A stretch of DNA of 64,000 bases from Chryseobacterium sp. MYb7 (lineage in GTDB: Bacteria > Bacteroidota > Bacteroidia > Flavobacteriales > Weeksellaceae), in contig NZ_PCOU01000026.1 in the NCBI RefSeq assembly GCF_002979455.1, positions 1-64,000 on the forward strand, written 5' to 3'. The notes under the pieces are model-generated. The model saw only the letters and a program-made list of their open reading frames with translations, made no database searches and was not told where the DNA came from. Position 1 is the first letter of the stretch; each line of letters begins with the position of its first letter. Positions 35,626 through 43,966 of this stretch are shown in pieces. The translations under genes and the position numbers were made by a program.

Positions 35626-35871
35626 ATGAGAAAACAACATTTAAACAATGGGAAGAAACTCAATAAAAAAGAGTTGAAAACCATTAAAGGTGGAGTAAAG
35701 ATATGCAGTATACAGAATGGAACTATATGTACACAAATTCATCCATCATGCTATGAACCGCAGTGCCGAACTGGTCAGCCAAATCTAACATGTACAGATA
35801 TAGTTGGCAACTGTGTTATTGTCTCCATAAGCTGCATAGAGCCAAAATGCCGATTCGAAACAGGTATCTAG
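35626..35871 (+). CDS. Double-glycine-leader Cys-rich peptide (bacteriocin-like), 81 aa
   Basis: 81 residues. The leader is GKKLNKKELKTIKGG, similar to the preceding peptide. The 57-residue mature part has eight Cys (CSIQNGTIC, CYEPQC, LTC, C, C, C) and two E-P-x-C motifs (CYEPQC, CIEPKC). A terminator follows. The pair may be expressed together. It is likely exported and possibly disulfide-bonded; whether it is a toxin or a signal is not known. Confidence 0.75.
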   Translation: MRKQHLNNGKKLNKKELKTIKGGVKICSIQNGTICTQIHPSCYEPQCRTGQPNLTCTDIVGNCVIVSISCIEPKCRFETGI

Positions 35872-35892
35872 CTTTAAAAATAAAACAAAAGA

Positions 35893-35924
35893 ACTGTTCT
35901 CTGATTTCAGGGAGCAGTATTTTT
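35893..35924 (+). terminator. Terminator after the peptide pair
   Basis: An 11-bp stem (ACTGTTCTCTG with CAGGGAGCAGT, including G-U pairs), loop ATTT and then T residues. Confidence 0.75.
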
Positions 35925-35981
35925 ATCAACAGCATTTGTTTCGAACTTCAAATAAGAAATATAGATGCTGTAAGTACACGC

Positions 35982-36015
35982 AAAAAGCGCTCCCAAATAC
36001 ATGGAAGCGCTTTTT
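35982..36015 (-). terminator. Terminator of ychF
   Basis: AAAAAGCGCT and AGCGCTTTTT pair around about 14 nt, with T-rich ends on both strands. It is placed just beyond the stop of the minus-strand gene. Confidence 0.85.
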
Positions 36016-36039
36016 ATTATAACGAACTTTAATATTTTC

Positions 36040-37131
36040 TTATACGTTGAATCTGAAGTGCATGATGTCCCCATCCTGTACAATATATTCTTTACCTTCT
36101 ACAGATAGCTTTCCGGCTTCTTTTATCTTTACTTCAGAACCGTACGTGATATAATCATTATACTTGATTACTTCTGCACGGATAAATCCTTTTTCAAAGT
36201 CTGTGTGGATTACTCCTGCAGCCTGTGGAGCTGTCCACCCCTGTCCGATAGTCCAAGCTCTTACTTCTTTTACTCCTGCAGTGAAATAGGTCTGAAGTTT
36301 TAAAAGATCATATGCTTTTCTGATCAAACGGTTAACTCCCGGCTCAGTAAGACCTAACTCATCAAGAAAAATTTCTCTTTCTTCAAAAGTTTCAAGTTCA
36401 TTGATATCTGCTTCAATTTGCGCTGCTAATACTACCACTTCAGCTCCTTCATTCTTAGCCATTTCTTCAATCTTACCAATCCAGTCATTTCCATTCTTGA
36501 TAGAATTTTCGTCTACATTACAAACGTAAAGAACCGGCTTATTGGTCAACAACTGAACTTCTCCGATAACTGATTTCGCAAAATCATCAACAGCAAATTC
36601 TCTTGCATTTTTACCATCTTCTAAGAATTTCTGTAAATTCTGAAGGGTTTCATAAGTAAGGATATCTTCTTTCTTCCCTGACTTGATGAATTTTTTAGCT
36701 TTCTCAACTGCTTTTCCTACGGTTTCAAGGTCTTTAAGCTGAAGCTCTATATCGATAATTTCTTTATCTCTTAACGGATCTACAGAACCTTCTACGTGAA
36801 CGATATTTCCATTGTCAAAACATCTTAAAACGTGAATAATAGCTTCACACTCACGGATATTAGCCAGGAACTGGTTCCCCAATCCTTCTCCTTTGCTGGC
36901 TCCTTTTACAAGACCTGCAATATCAACAATCTCAACTACAGCTGGTAAAACTCTCTCAGGTTTTACGATTTTCTCCAGTTCAAACAATCTTTGATCCGGT
37001 ACAGATACTGTTCCAAGGTTCGGCTCAATAGTACAGAAAGGATAGTTTGCTGATTGAGCTTTTGCATTACTCAAACAGTTAAAAAGTGTTGATTTACCTA
37101 CATTCGGCAGGCCTACGATTCCACATTTCAT
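36040..37131 (-). CDS. ychF: Redox-regulated ATPase YchF (OLA1)
   Basis: 363 residues. P-loop GLPNVGKSTLF, DIAGLVKGASKGEGLGNQFL, and the altered specificity motif NVDE in YVCNVDENS, which gives ATP preference in YchF/OLA1. The C-terminal TGS domain has YFTAGVKEVRAW and DGDIMHFRFNV. It is a cytosolic ribosome-associated ATPase. Its 5' leader is made of decayed heptamers. Confidence 0.96.
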   Translation of the reverse strand: MKCGIVGLPNVGKSTLFNCLSNAKAQSANYPFCTIEPNLGTVSVPDQRLFELEKIVKPERVLPAVVEIVDIAGLVKGASKGEGLGNQFLANIRECEAIIHVLRCFDNGNIVHVEGSVDPLRDKEIIDIELQLKDLETVGKAVEKAKKFIKSGKKEDILTYETLQNLQKFLEDGKNAREFAVDDFAKSVIGEVQLLTNKPVLYVCNVDENSIKNGNDWIGKIEEMAKNEGAEVVVLAAQIEADINELETFEEREIFLDELGLTEPGVNRLIRKAYDLLKLQTYFTAGVKEVRAWTIGQGWTAPQAAGVIHTDFEKGFIRAEVIKYNDYITYGSEVKIKEAGKLSVEGKEYIVQDGDIMHFRFNV

Positions 37132-37144
37132 ATTGTAAAATTCA

Positions 37145-37214
37145 AAGTTTAAGGTTTAGGAGCAACCCAAGGTATTCTCAACTTTAAACATTGAACTCAG
37201 AACCTTGAATTACG
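37145..37214. repeat. Decayed heptamer array in the ychF leader
   Basis: Ten heptamers lie in exact phase (AAGTTTA, AGGTTTA, GGAGCAA, CCCAAGG, TATTCTC, AACTTTA, AACATTG, AACTCAG, AACCTTG, AATTACG). The last five begin with AA. It fills the space from near the ATG (37131) to a -7 box at 37221. Confidence 0.5.
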
Positions 37215-37220
37215 AGTGTG

Positions 37221-37228
37221 CAAAGATA
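37221..37228 (-). promoter_or_regulatory. -7 box of ychF
   Basis: TATCTTTG on the minus strand matches TAnnTTTG and lies 6 nt beyond the heptamer array. Confidence 0.55.
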
Positions 37229-37253
37229 GTGATTTTTGAGGGAGTTTCATAAT

Positions 37254-37285
37254 AAAAAAATCTGCCAATATTCTGACAGATTTTC
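37254..37285 (-). terminator. Terminator of the ferritin gene
   Basis: AAAATCTGTCA with TGGCAGATTTT (one G-U pair), followed by T residues on the minus strand. Confidence 0.8.
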
Positions 37286-37310
37286 AAAAGGTTTGTATTC
37301 ACCGGATATT

Positions 37311-37862
37311 TTATGGATTGTTTCCCGTGGCATTCTGAGCCAGCGGAACATCATTCGGTGCTTCCTGTAAAGTTTTATCTAAAGTAAATAAAGATTCGTC
37401 AGTAGCTCTGTCACCTCCTGCAATTTTCAATTTATCTATTAAATTCTGAGCCAGTGTTTCTTCCTCAATCTGCTCCTGCACAAACCACTGCATAAAATTC
37501 CAGGTTGCCCAGTCTTTTTCTTCCATAGAAAGATCTACAATGTTGTAAATAGCAGTTGTATTATCCACTTCATGTTTAAAAACACCATCAAAACATGCCG
37601 TGAGTGTTTTGGGGTCAGCCGGAGGAGCTGGAATAGCGTTTACTTTTGGTTTTCCGCCTCGGTTTAAAATGTATTCCATGAATTTGATGGAGTGATTTCT
37701 TTCTTCCTGAGAATGTCTGTAAAGAAAATTGGCAATTCCCTGATAGCCTTTGTCATCTGCCCAAATTCCATACGATAAAAAAATGTGTGATGCGTGAATT
37801 TCTTTGTTCATCTGGTCACTAAGTGCTTTTTCCATTTTTGCGGAAAGTCTTTTAGTATTCAT
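37311..37862 (-). CDS. Ferritin
   Basis: 183 residues. Helix A carries EIHASHIFLSYG, helix B SQEERNHSIKFMEYI with the E-x-x-H ferroxidase pattern, and helix C EEKDWATWNFMQWFVQEQIEEETLAQ. The C-terminal tail (NDVPLAQNATGNNP) is a little longer than usual. It stores iron in the cytosol as a 24-mer. Confidence 0.93.
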   Translation of the reverse strand: MNTKRLSAKMEKALSDQMNKEIHASHIFLSYGIWADDKGYQGIANFLYRHSQEERNHSIKFMEYILNRGGKPKVNAIPAPPADPKTLTACFDGVFKHEVDNTTAIYNIVDLSMEEKDWATWNFMQWFVQEQIEEETLAQNLIDKLKIAGGDRATDESLFTLDKTLQEAPNDVPLAQNATGNNP

Positions 37863-38005
37863 AATGTTATATTTTGGTGATTATAGAATGAATCATGCAA
37901 AAACAGTTCCGATAAGATTATTATTTTATACCAAATCTCAAAACAAGCTTTAAAACACATCTGTATTTCAATAATTTAAGTTGATAATTTATAGTTATTC
38001 TAAAA

Positions 38006-38040
38006 TAAAAACCAGCTCTTTTTCGAGAACTGGTTTTTAA
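38006..38040 (-). terminator. Terminator of the glycosyl hydrolase gene
   Basis: AAAACCAG and CTGGTTTT pair with inner TCT/AGA around the loop, T-rich on both sides. Confidence 0.7.
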
Positions 38041-38049
38041 AATTATGAT

Positions 38050-38080
38050 TCAGATTGCTTCGCCTTTTGTTTCGCAATGA
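38050..38080. repeat. ATTGC...GCAAT dispersed repeat, copy 2
   Basis: AGATTGCTTCGCC, then TTTTGTTTCGCAATGA, matches the motif at 11897-11926. Confidence 0.55.
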
Positions 38081-38106
38081 TAATTTTTTGCTTTTTGTCC
38101 AAAATG

Positions 38107-39723
38107 CTATTTAATTTTTCTGGCTGTATAATCACTTTCATTTCCTAATCTGTCGATGGCTTTAATGGCAACAGCATTCAGTTTTTTTCCATCTTTAAAT
38201 TTAGGAATGTCTTTTGAAAGGGTATCCAATGTTAAGATTTCGGTCTGCCAAACTCCATTGTATTGTGTGAAAAGAGTCCATAGGAAGACATCAGCAGCAT
38301 TTTTTGTACTCCAGTTTGTCTGTGCAAAGCTCCCATTATCCGTAATGAATAAGGTAGGAGTCCGCAATGGTACAGCTTTGATCCATGGGGATTTCGGAAC
38401 CAATGCTTTTTCACTGTATGGTCCGCTTTTCAAAGCAGGAAGCATGTTCGGGTTTTTGGTAAGCCCGGCAATACTCCAGTGAATTTCTCCGGCATCATTT
38501 TTCAGGATATTTCTGGAAATAGCAATCTGGTTTTTGATTTCTGTCGGACGGTCTGAGACTTTAATCTCAACAGTATTCAATCCCGGCCATAAGTGACGGT
38601 TCATTGTATTTTCAGACTGCCACCAGCTTAACAGGGCTTCAAAGCTTTGTCCCTTGGAGTCAATAGGCCAGTAAAGCTGTGGTGAGAAATAATCTACCCA
38701 GCCTTTATTTAACCATAGTTTTGCATCTGCATATAATTCGTCATATTGAGAGGAACCTACAATTCCTGCAGGATATCCGGGTTTCCATATTCCGAACGGG
38801 CTGATCCCGAATCTTACATTATTTTTTTCTGCGTGAATTTCTTTATAGATTCTTTCTACAAATTTATTCACGTTATCTCTTCTCCAATCTGCTCTGGATA
38901 ATGTACCTCCGCTGCTTACATAAGCATTCCATGTTGCATTATCTGGGAAATCTGCTCCTTTATTGTAGGTAGCATAGGGATAGAAATAGTCATCAAAGTG
39001 AACAGCATCAATATCGTATCTTTTTACAATATCTTTCACCACATTAGATACGTGGCCTTGTGTTTTCGGATTAGCCGGATCAAACCAGTACATTCCGTTC
39101 TTTAATCTTATCACAATATCAGACAGCTTATTGGCCATTGACAGGCTATTCACAGCACCGCCGTTGGTGTGGTGTGCACGGTAAGGATTTAACCAAACAT
39201 GGAGTTCTAAGCCTCTTTTATGAGCTTCTTCAATCCAAAACTGAAGCGGGTCATAATTTGGAGAAGGAGCAGTTCCAGTTTGCCCGGTAAGGAAGTAAGA
39301 CCATGGTTCAATGTTACTTGTATAAAGTGCATCCGCAGAAGGTCTGATCTGGAAAATAGCAGCGTTGAAATTGTTGTCTTTCAACATATCAAGCATGCTG
39401 ATTGCTTCTGCTTTTTGTTGATCCACCGTAAGGTCATTTCTTGAAGGCCAGTTGATATTGGCTACACTCGCAATCCATGCACCACGAAACTCTCTTTTGA
39501 TTTCCGGAAGGTTGGTTATGAAATTTTCATCAGTTGAGGCAGTAGTTCCTGTAGTTGGTTTTGTTGTTACGACAGGTACTTTTGGTGGAGTTGTATTGTT
39601 GGTGGGTTTTGTCGGGTTCTTTGTGGAAGGTGTTTTTACAACATTATTCTGTACAGAACATGAGGTGGTGTAAGAAGCAAAGAAGCCCAATAAAACGATA
39701 AGTTTTAATTTATTCATTCTCAT
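38107..39723 (-). CDS. Lipoprotein glycosyl hydrolase, GHL10 (DUF187) type
   Basis: 538 residues. A lipoprotein signal is seen (LIVLLGFFASYTTSCSVQ), then a Pro/Thr/Lys linker (NPTKPTNNTTPPKVPV) at about 25-65. The TIM barrel starts at EFRGAWIASVANINWPS and contains HVWLNPYRAHH, AVHFDDYFYPY and FGISPFGIWKPG. The family degrades or remodels peptidoglycan or related glycans; the substrate is unproven. A small C-terminal Ig-like domain follows. ATG at 39723 or 39717. Confidence 0.87.
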   Translation of the reverse strand: MRMNKLKLIVLLGFFASYTTSCSVQNNVVKTPSTKNPTKPTNNTTPPKVPVVTTKPTTGTTASTDENFITNLPEIKREFRGAWIASVANINWPSRNDLTVDQQKAEAISMLDMLKDNNFNAAIFQIRPSADALYTSNIEPWSYFLTGQTGTAPSPNYDPLQFWIEEAHKRGLELHVWLNPYRAHHTNGGAVNSLSMANKLSDIVIRLKNGMYWFDPANPKTQGHVSNVVKDIVKRYDIDAVHFDDYFYPYATYNKGADFPDNATWNAYVSSGGTLSRADWRRDNVNKFVERIYKEIHAEKNNVRFGISPFGIWKPGYPAGIVGSSQYDELYADAKLWLNKGWVDYFSPQLYWPIDSKGQSFEALLSWWQSENTMNRHLWPGLNTVEIKVSDRPTEIKNQIAISRNILKNDAGEIHWSIAGLTKNPNMLPALKSGPYSEKALVPKSPWIKAVPLRTPTLFITDNGSFAQTNWSTKNAADVFLWTLFTQYNGVWQTEILTLDTLSKDIPKFKDGKKLNAVAIKAIDRLGNESDYTARKIK

Positions 39724-39728
39724 AGTCA

Positions 39729-39736
39729 CAAAACTA
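39729..39736 (-). promoter_or_regulatory. -7 box of the glycosyl hydrolase gene
   Basis: TAGTTTTG on the minus strand lies 5 nt before the ATG at 39723, suggesting a leaderless or nearly leaderless transcript. Confidence 0.5.
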
Positions 39737-39803
39737 CATTAAAATTTATTTTTATTCTTAGAGATTATTATGCCAAAATAAGCATTTTAATGGGTTGGCA
39801 TAG

Positions 39804-39830
39804 AAAAAAAGCCCCGAAAATCGAGGCTTT
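39804..39830 (-). terminator. Terminator of typA
   Basis: AAAGCCTCGA and TCGGGGCTTT pair around TTT, with a T run on the minus strand. Confidence 0.88.
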
Positions 39831-39852
39831 ATTATATTTTAAGAATTTGAGA

Positions 39853-41658
39853 TTATGCTTTCGCTCCTCTTTCAACTCTTTTTCTTTCTTCTTCAGAAAG
39901 GATTTTCTTTCTCATACGGATGAAATTTGGAGTTACCTCGATCGCTTCATCACCCTGGATGTATTCCATACACTCTTCAAGAGAGAATAAGATTTTTGGA
40001 GCAACACCTGTATCTTTATCTTTTCCTGAAGCTCTCATGTTGTTCAACTGTTTTGCTTCTACGATGTTTACTACCAAGTCTCCTGGTTTGTTTTGTTCAC
40101 CAATGATCATTCCTGTGTAGATTTCTTCACCCGGATCAACAAAGAACTTACCTCTATCCTGTAATTTAGCAATAGAATATTCTGTAGCAGGACCTGTAGT
40201 TTTGCTGATCAAAACACCATTGTTTCTTCCAGGGATAGTTCCTTTGAAAGGCTTATATTCTGTGAAACGGTGTGCCATAATAGCTTCACCAGCAGTAGCT
40301 GTTAACATTTGAGAACGTAGTCCGATTAAACCTCTTGAAGGAATTTCGAACTCCATGTGCTGCATTTCACCTTTAGTTTCCATAATGTGAAGGTCACCTT
40401 TTCTCTGAGTAGCCAAGTCGATTACTCTTGAAGCAAATTCTTCAGGAACGTCAACAACCAAAGATTCATAAGGCTCACATTTTTCACCGTCAATTTCTTT
40501 GAAGATAACCTGCGGCTGACCGATTGTCATTTCATACCCTTCTCTTCTCATTGTTTCAATCAAAACAGATAAGTGAAGAATACCTCTACCGAATACAAGG
40601 AATGTATTGGCATCGTCAGTCTGCTGAACTCTTAATGCAAGGTTTTTCTCTAATTCTTTTGTTAATCTTTCTTTCAGGTGGTTAGAAGTAACATATTTAC
40701 CGTCTTTACCGAAGAAAGGTGAGTTGTTGATAGAGAACGTCATGTTTAGCGTAGGCTCATCAATTGCCGTTCTTTCCAATGGTTCAGGATTTTCAAGATC
40801 TACGAAAGAATCACCGATCTGGAAAGCATCGAAACCTACTACAGCACAGATATCTCCAGCTTTTACTTCAGTTACTTTTTTCTTTCCTAATCCTTCGAAA
40901 ACGTAAAGTTCTTTTACTTTTCCTTTTATAATTTTACCTTCTGCCTGAGCAAGACCAATCCACTGAGATTCTTTGATCTCACCTCTTGTTACTTTCCCGA
41001 TTGCAATTCTTCCTAAGAAAGAAGAGAAGTCAAGAGAAGTAATCTGCATCTGAAGATTTCCTTCTGTAACTTTCGGTTCTGGAACATATTGTAAAATACC
41101 ATCCAATAATGGTAAAATATCTTCAGTCTGCTCTAATGAAGTGTTGAACCAACCTTGTTTTGAAGATCCATAGAATGTAGGGAAATCCAATTGCTCTTCT
41201 GTAGCCTCAAGGTTGAAGAACAAGTCGAATACTTTATCATGAACTTCGTCCGGACGACAGTTTGGTTTATCTACTTTATTGATCACCACTAATGGTCTCA
41301 ATCCTAATTCCAATGCTTTCTGTAGTACGAATCTTGTTTGTGGCATTGGTCCTTCGAACGCATCCACCAACAAAATAACCCCATCAGCCATTTTCAATAC
41401 TCTTTCTACTTCTCCACCAAAATCGGCGTGACCGGGAGTATCAATTACGTTAATTTTTGTGTCTTTATAAGTAACAGAAATATTCTTGGATAAGATGGTG
41501 ATCCCTCTTTCTCTTTCAAGATCGTTGTTATCCATAATTAACTCCCCACTCTCCTGATTTTCTCTGAAAATGTTGGTAGCGTGAATGATCTTATCAACCA
41601 AAGTCGTCTTTCCGTGGTCAACGTGTGCGATAATCGCAATATTTCTAATGTTTTGCAT
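39853..41658 (-). CDS. typA: Translational GTPase TypA/BipA
   Basis: 601 residues. The G domain has AHVDHGKTTLVDKI, the switch RERGITILSKN, DTPGHADFGGEVERV and NKVDKPN. The EF-like domains and the TypA-specific C-terminal domain (SRGLIGLRSQMLTATAGEAIM) follow. It acts on the ribosome under stress and in assembly. Its -7 box is at 41677. Confidence 0.97.
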   Translation of the reverse strand: MQNIRNIAIIAHVDHGKTTLVDKIIHATNIFRENQESGELIMDNNDLERERGITILSKNISVTYKDTKINVIDTPGHADFGGEVERVLKMADGVILLVDAFEGPMPQTRFVLQKALELGLRPLVVINKVDKPNCRPDEVHDKVFDLFFNLEATEEQLDFPTFYGSSKQGWFNTSLEQTEDILPLLDGILQYVPEPKVTEGNLQMQITSLDFSSFLGRIAIGKVTRGEIKESQWIGLAQAEGKIIKGKVKELYVFEGLGKKKVTEVKAGDICAVVGFDAFQIGDSFVDLENPEPLERTAIDEPTLNMTFSINNSPFFGKDGKYVTSNHLKERLTKELEKNLALRVQQTDDANTFLVFGRGILHLSVLIETMRREGYEMTIGQPQVIFKEIDGEKCEPYESLVVDVPEEFASRVIDLATQRKGDLHIMETKGEMQHMEFEIPSRGLIGLRSQMLTATAGEAIMAHRFTEYKPFKGTIPGRNNGVLISKTTGPATEYSIAKLQDRGKFFVDPGEEIYTGMIIGEQNKPGDLVVNIVEAKQLNNMRASGKDKDTGVAPKILFSLEECMEYIQGDEAIEVTPNFIRMRKKILSEEERKRVERGAKA

Positions 41659-41676
41659 AAAAGATTTTTACGGGTG

Positions 41677-41684
41677 CAAAAGTA
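41677..41684 (-). promoter_or_regulatory. -7 box of typA
   Basis: TACTTTTG on the minus strand matches TAnnTTTG, 18 nt before the ATG. Confidence 0.55.
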
Positions 41685-41760
41685 GTGAATTTTAATGAAA
41701 AAATATTTAGTTATACAAATATTTAATATTTTGTTTAAAATACTTATTGCCAGGATCATA

Positions 41761-41788
41761 AAAAAAGAGTGTTCAAAAAACACTCTTT
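41761..41788 (-). terminator. Terminator of the double-glycine peptide gene
   Basis: AAAGAGTGTT / AACACTCTTT stem with a T run on the minus strand. Confidence 0.88.
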
Positions 41789-41795
41789 AAACTAT

Positions 41796-42002
41796 CTATA
41801 TGCAGATCTGTACTTCGCATGGATCTACTGCAGGCGGTTCTCCACATATAATGTCGAATTCACCGCAATTGCTGGAGAATCCGGTTCCCCACCCCCATTT
41901 CACTATACATGTATCAGCATCTTTACATCTTACCATTCCTTTTGCAATTCCTCCCTGAACTAATTTCATCTCAGTTCTGGAAATTTTTCTAAGATTTCTC
42001 AT
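41796..42002 (-). CDS. Double-glycine-leader Cys-rich peptide (bacteriocin-like), 68 aa
   Basis: 68 residues from the ATG at 42002. The leader MRNLRKISRTEMKLVQGG ends in Gly-Gly. The mature 50 residues hold six Cys (CKDADTC, NCGEFDIICGEPP, CEVQIC) and the Trp motif WGWGTG. A longer in-frame start would add a membrane-like stretch and is unlikely. It is similar in layout but not in sequence to the pair at 35432. No transporter gene is near. Confidence 0.75.
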   Translation of the reverse strand: MRNLRKISRTEMKLVQGGIAKGMVRCKDADTCIVKWGWGTGFSSNCGEFDIICGEPPAVDPCEVQICI

Positions 42003-42089
42003 GTTGTTTTGTTTATTTGTTATTAGCCTGATAAAAATAAAAAAAAATACAATAACAAAGTATGTTATTAAAATATTTAACATTCACTA

Positions 42090-42344
42090 TCAATGTCTTA
42101 ACAATCTGTAAAACAAAACCAGGTCTATCAGCACAACCAATACAAATTTCATGAGAAAAGATTTTTTGGAAACTTTATGATTGAAGAGAATCATTCCGGC
42201 AGTGGCTCCTATAAATCCACCCAACAGAGAAATTCCTAAAAGGGTATTTTCGGAAATTCGCCATTGATGCTTTTTGGCCTGCCATTTATCAAAACCAAAA
42301 GCACCTAATGCAAGCACGTTTATTATCAACAGAAAAGGAATCAT
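42090..42344 (-). CDS. DUF1294 small membrane protein
   Basis: 84 residues with two or three hydrophobic helices. AFGFDKWQAKKHQWRISENTLLGISLLGGFIGATAGMILFNHKVSKKSF matches DUF1294 (F-D-K-x-x-A, R-I-x-E, G-x-x-G-A-x-x-G-M, H-K). Function is unknown. It is 87 nt upstream of the peptide gene on the same strand. Confidence 0.9.
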   Translation of the reverse strand: MIPFLLIINVLALGAFGFDKWQAKKHQWRISENTLLGISLLGGFIGATAGMILFNHKVSKKSFLMKFVLVVLIDLVLFYRLLRH

Positions 42345-42518
42345 TCTTCATTTAATTTGCCGCAAAAATAGAGCTTAATTTATAGAAGATAATTAAACTT
42401 ATTAAAATGTTCAATATTTTTAAACCGTTAAGAATGTATTTAAGAAGTATAGTTAAGATTAATCATTCTGATTTTTTTAAGCTTACAATGAAGATTATTT
42501 AATATGATCTTAATGTTT

Positions 42519-42526
42519 TAAATTTG
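42519..42526 (+). promoter_or_regulatory. -7 box of the 42546 gene
   Basis: TAAATTTG matches TAnnTTTG, 19 nt before the ATG. Confidence 0.55.
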
Positions 42527-42545
42527 CTCTTTTAAAAATAAATCA

Positions 42546-42902
42546 ATGACAGTACACGATCTGGTGGGAAGTTACTCTATTGAAGGGAGTAACCAGGAGG
42601 AATCTTCTCTGCCAACTTATCATGGTATATTAACCTTATCTGTTGATGAAAATAACCGCATTATTGCTCAGTGGATGATTGGTGAACATCAGCAAAACGG
42701 AACAGGATTCTATAAAGATCAAATTTTAGTGATCAATTTCAACTATGAAGGTGAAGATCATACAATTTATAAAGGAGTTGCGGTATACCGCTGCCTGAAT
42801 AAGGATGTGCTGGATGGATTTTGGTCTGAGAAACACGGCAACCCTTTGTATCTTGGGAGTGAATACTGTGAGAGAATTCAGCATTCAAAGATTTTGAATT
42901 AA
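42546..42902 (+). CDS. Hypothetical protein, 118 aa
   Basis: No signal peptide or membrane segment. The sequence alternates as a small beta barrel would (GILTLSVDENNRIIAQWMIG, ILVINFNYEG, YKGVAVYRCLN, VLDGFWSEKHGN). The G-x-W/F-x-E tail pattern recalls lipocalin-like or avidin-like folds, but I do not claim it. It has its own -7 box and is followed by a hairpin that suits the convergent gene. Confidence 0.65.
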   Translation: MTVHDLVGSYSIEGSNQEESSLPTYHGILTLSVDENNRIIAQWMIGEHQQNGTGFYKDQILVINFNYEGEDHTIYKGVAVYRCLNKDVLDGFWSEKHGNPLYLGSEYCERIQHSKILN

Positions 42903-42918
42903 TTTCTTTTGGATTAAA

Positions 42919-42946
42919 TAAAAAAGCTGCCCTCATGAAGGCAGCT
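42919..42946 (-). terminator. Terminator of the YceI gene
   Basis: AGCTGCC / GGCAGCT stem with an 8-nt loop and a T6 run on the minus strand. Confidence 0.88.
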
Positions 42947-42971
42947 CAGTAGTTATTAAGATTTAAATAAC

Positions 42972-43649
42972 TTATTTTTTAGCTTTTACATCGATAGCAA
43001 TCTCGATATCTTTGCTGATCATCCATTCTGCAGGATCTGCTTCAGAAGTACCGAATTTAAGTCCCCAATCTGCTCTGTTTACAGTAAATTTAGCCTGAAT
43101 AGCTGCTGAGTTTTCAGCAACGTCTACTTTAGCAGGGAAAGTAACATTCATTGTTTTTCCTGATAATGTAAGGTTTCCGCTTACTGTTTTATTAGCTCCT
43201 GCTACAGCATCTTTTGGTGCTTCTTTCAAATCTGTAACACTTGTAATTTTGAAATCTGAAGTAGGGTTTTTCGCTACATCAAAGAAATCAGGATTTTTAA
43301 GGTGCGCCTCAAGATCTGCCGGTTTTTTATCTTTTTCTGTTACTGAAGCCGGATCTACTTTGATAGAATTCATATCGATTACAAAGTTTCCAGCTGCAAC
43401 TTGTCCTCCATCAATGCTAAGATCTCCAGACTTTACGGTAAGAGTTCCCCAACGTGGAGCCATACCTCCTTTGTGGAAAGCTTTCCAGTTTACTACTGAA
43501 CCTACTGTATCTACTGCCAGTGTTTCACCTTTGCTTTCTGCTACGGTTTGTTCCTGAGCGGTAGCTGCAGTTTCTGCCGTTTTTCCTTTATCACATGATG
43601 CCAAAAGCAATCCTACTCCTACTAATGCAATTACGCTAATTTTTTTCAT
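42972..43649 (-). CDS. YceI family lipoprotein
   Basis: 225 residues. The N-terminus is a lipoprotein signal with LLASCDKG. The YceI lipocalin-like domain follows: LAVDTVGSVVNWKAFHKGGMAPRWGTL, NPTSDFKITSV, SGNLTLSGKTMNVTFPAKV and the end DIEIAIDVKAKK. The family binds polyprenoid-like lipids in the periplasm. Confidence 0.92.
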   Translation of the reverse strand: MKKISVIALVGVGLLLASCDKGKTAETAATAQEQTVAESKGETLAVDTVGSVVNWKAFHKGGMAPRWGTLTVKSGDLSIDGGQVAAGNFVIDMNSIKVDPASVTEKDKKPADLEAHLKNPDFFDVAKNPTSDFKITSVTDLKEAPKDAVAGANKTVSGNLTLSGKTMNVTFPAKVDVAENSAAIQAKFTVNRADWGLKFGTSEADPAEWMISKDIEIAIDVKAKK

Positions 43650-43696
43650 ATTGAACTGTTTTAAAAAGTTTATTGAAATTTTGTTGTTTTCGGGTA

Positions 43697-43704
43697 CAAA
43701 AATA
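43697..43704 (-). promoter_or_regulatory. -7 box of the YceI gene
   Basis: TATTTTTG on the minus strand matches TAnnTTTG, 47 nt before the ATG. Confidence 0.5.
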
Positions 43705-43923
43705 GAAAAACCTGCTTTGCATCATCTTAACATATATCAAGAAATGACTTTTTTTGTTTTTTTATTGATGGTGTAAATTTATAATTCTCAGTTTTCTTGA
43801 TGTAAATGTATAAAATTATTAAATTTTTCAATACAAAGAACTGTAAAATACACTTTTAGCATTTACTTAAGTCTTAGCTTTATTGTTTTATAATTTTCAT
43901 TATTCCAGATCATAATAAAAATG

Positions 43924-43931
43924 TAATTTTG
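43924..43931 (+). promoter_or_regulatory. -7 box of the 43967 gene
   Basis: TAATTTTG matches TAnnTTTG, 35 nt before the ATG. The rest of the divergent spacer 43705-43923 holds nothing else I recognise. Confidence 0.5.
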
Positions 43932-43966
43932 GCGCTTTGTAGGAAAAACGCAAATTTTAATGGAAT

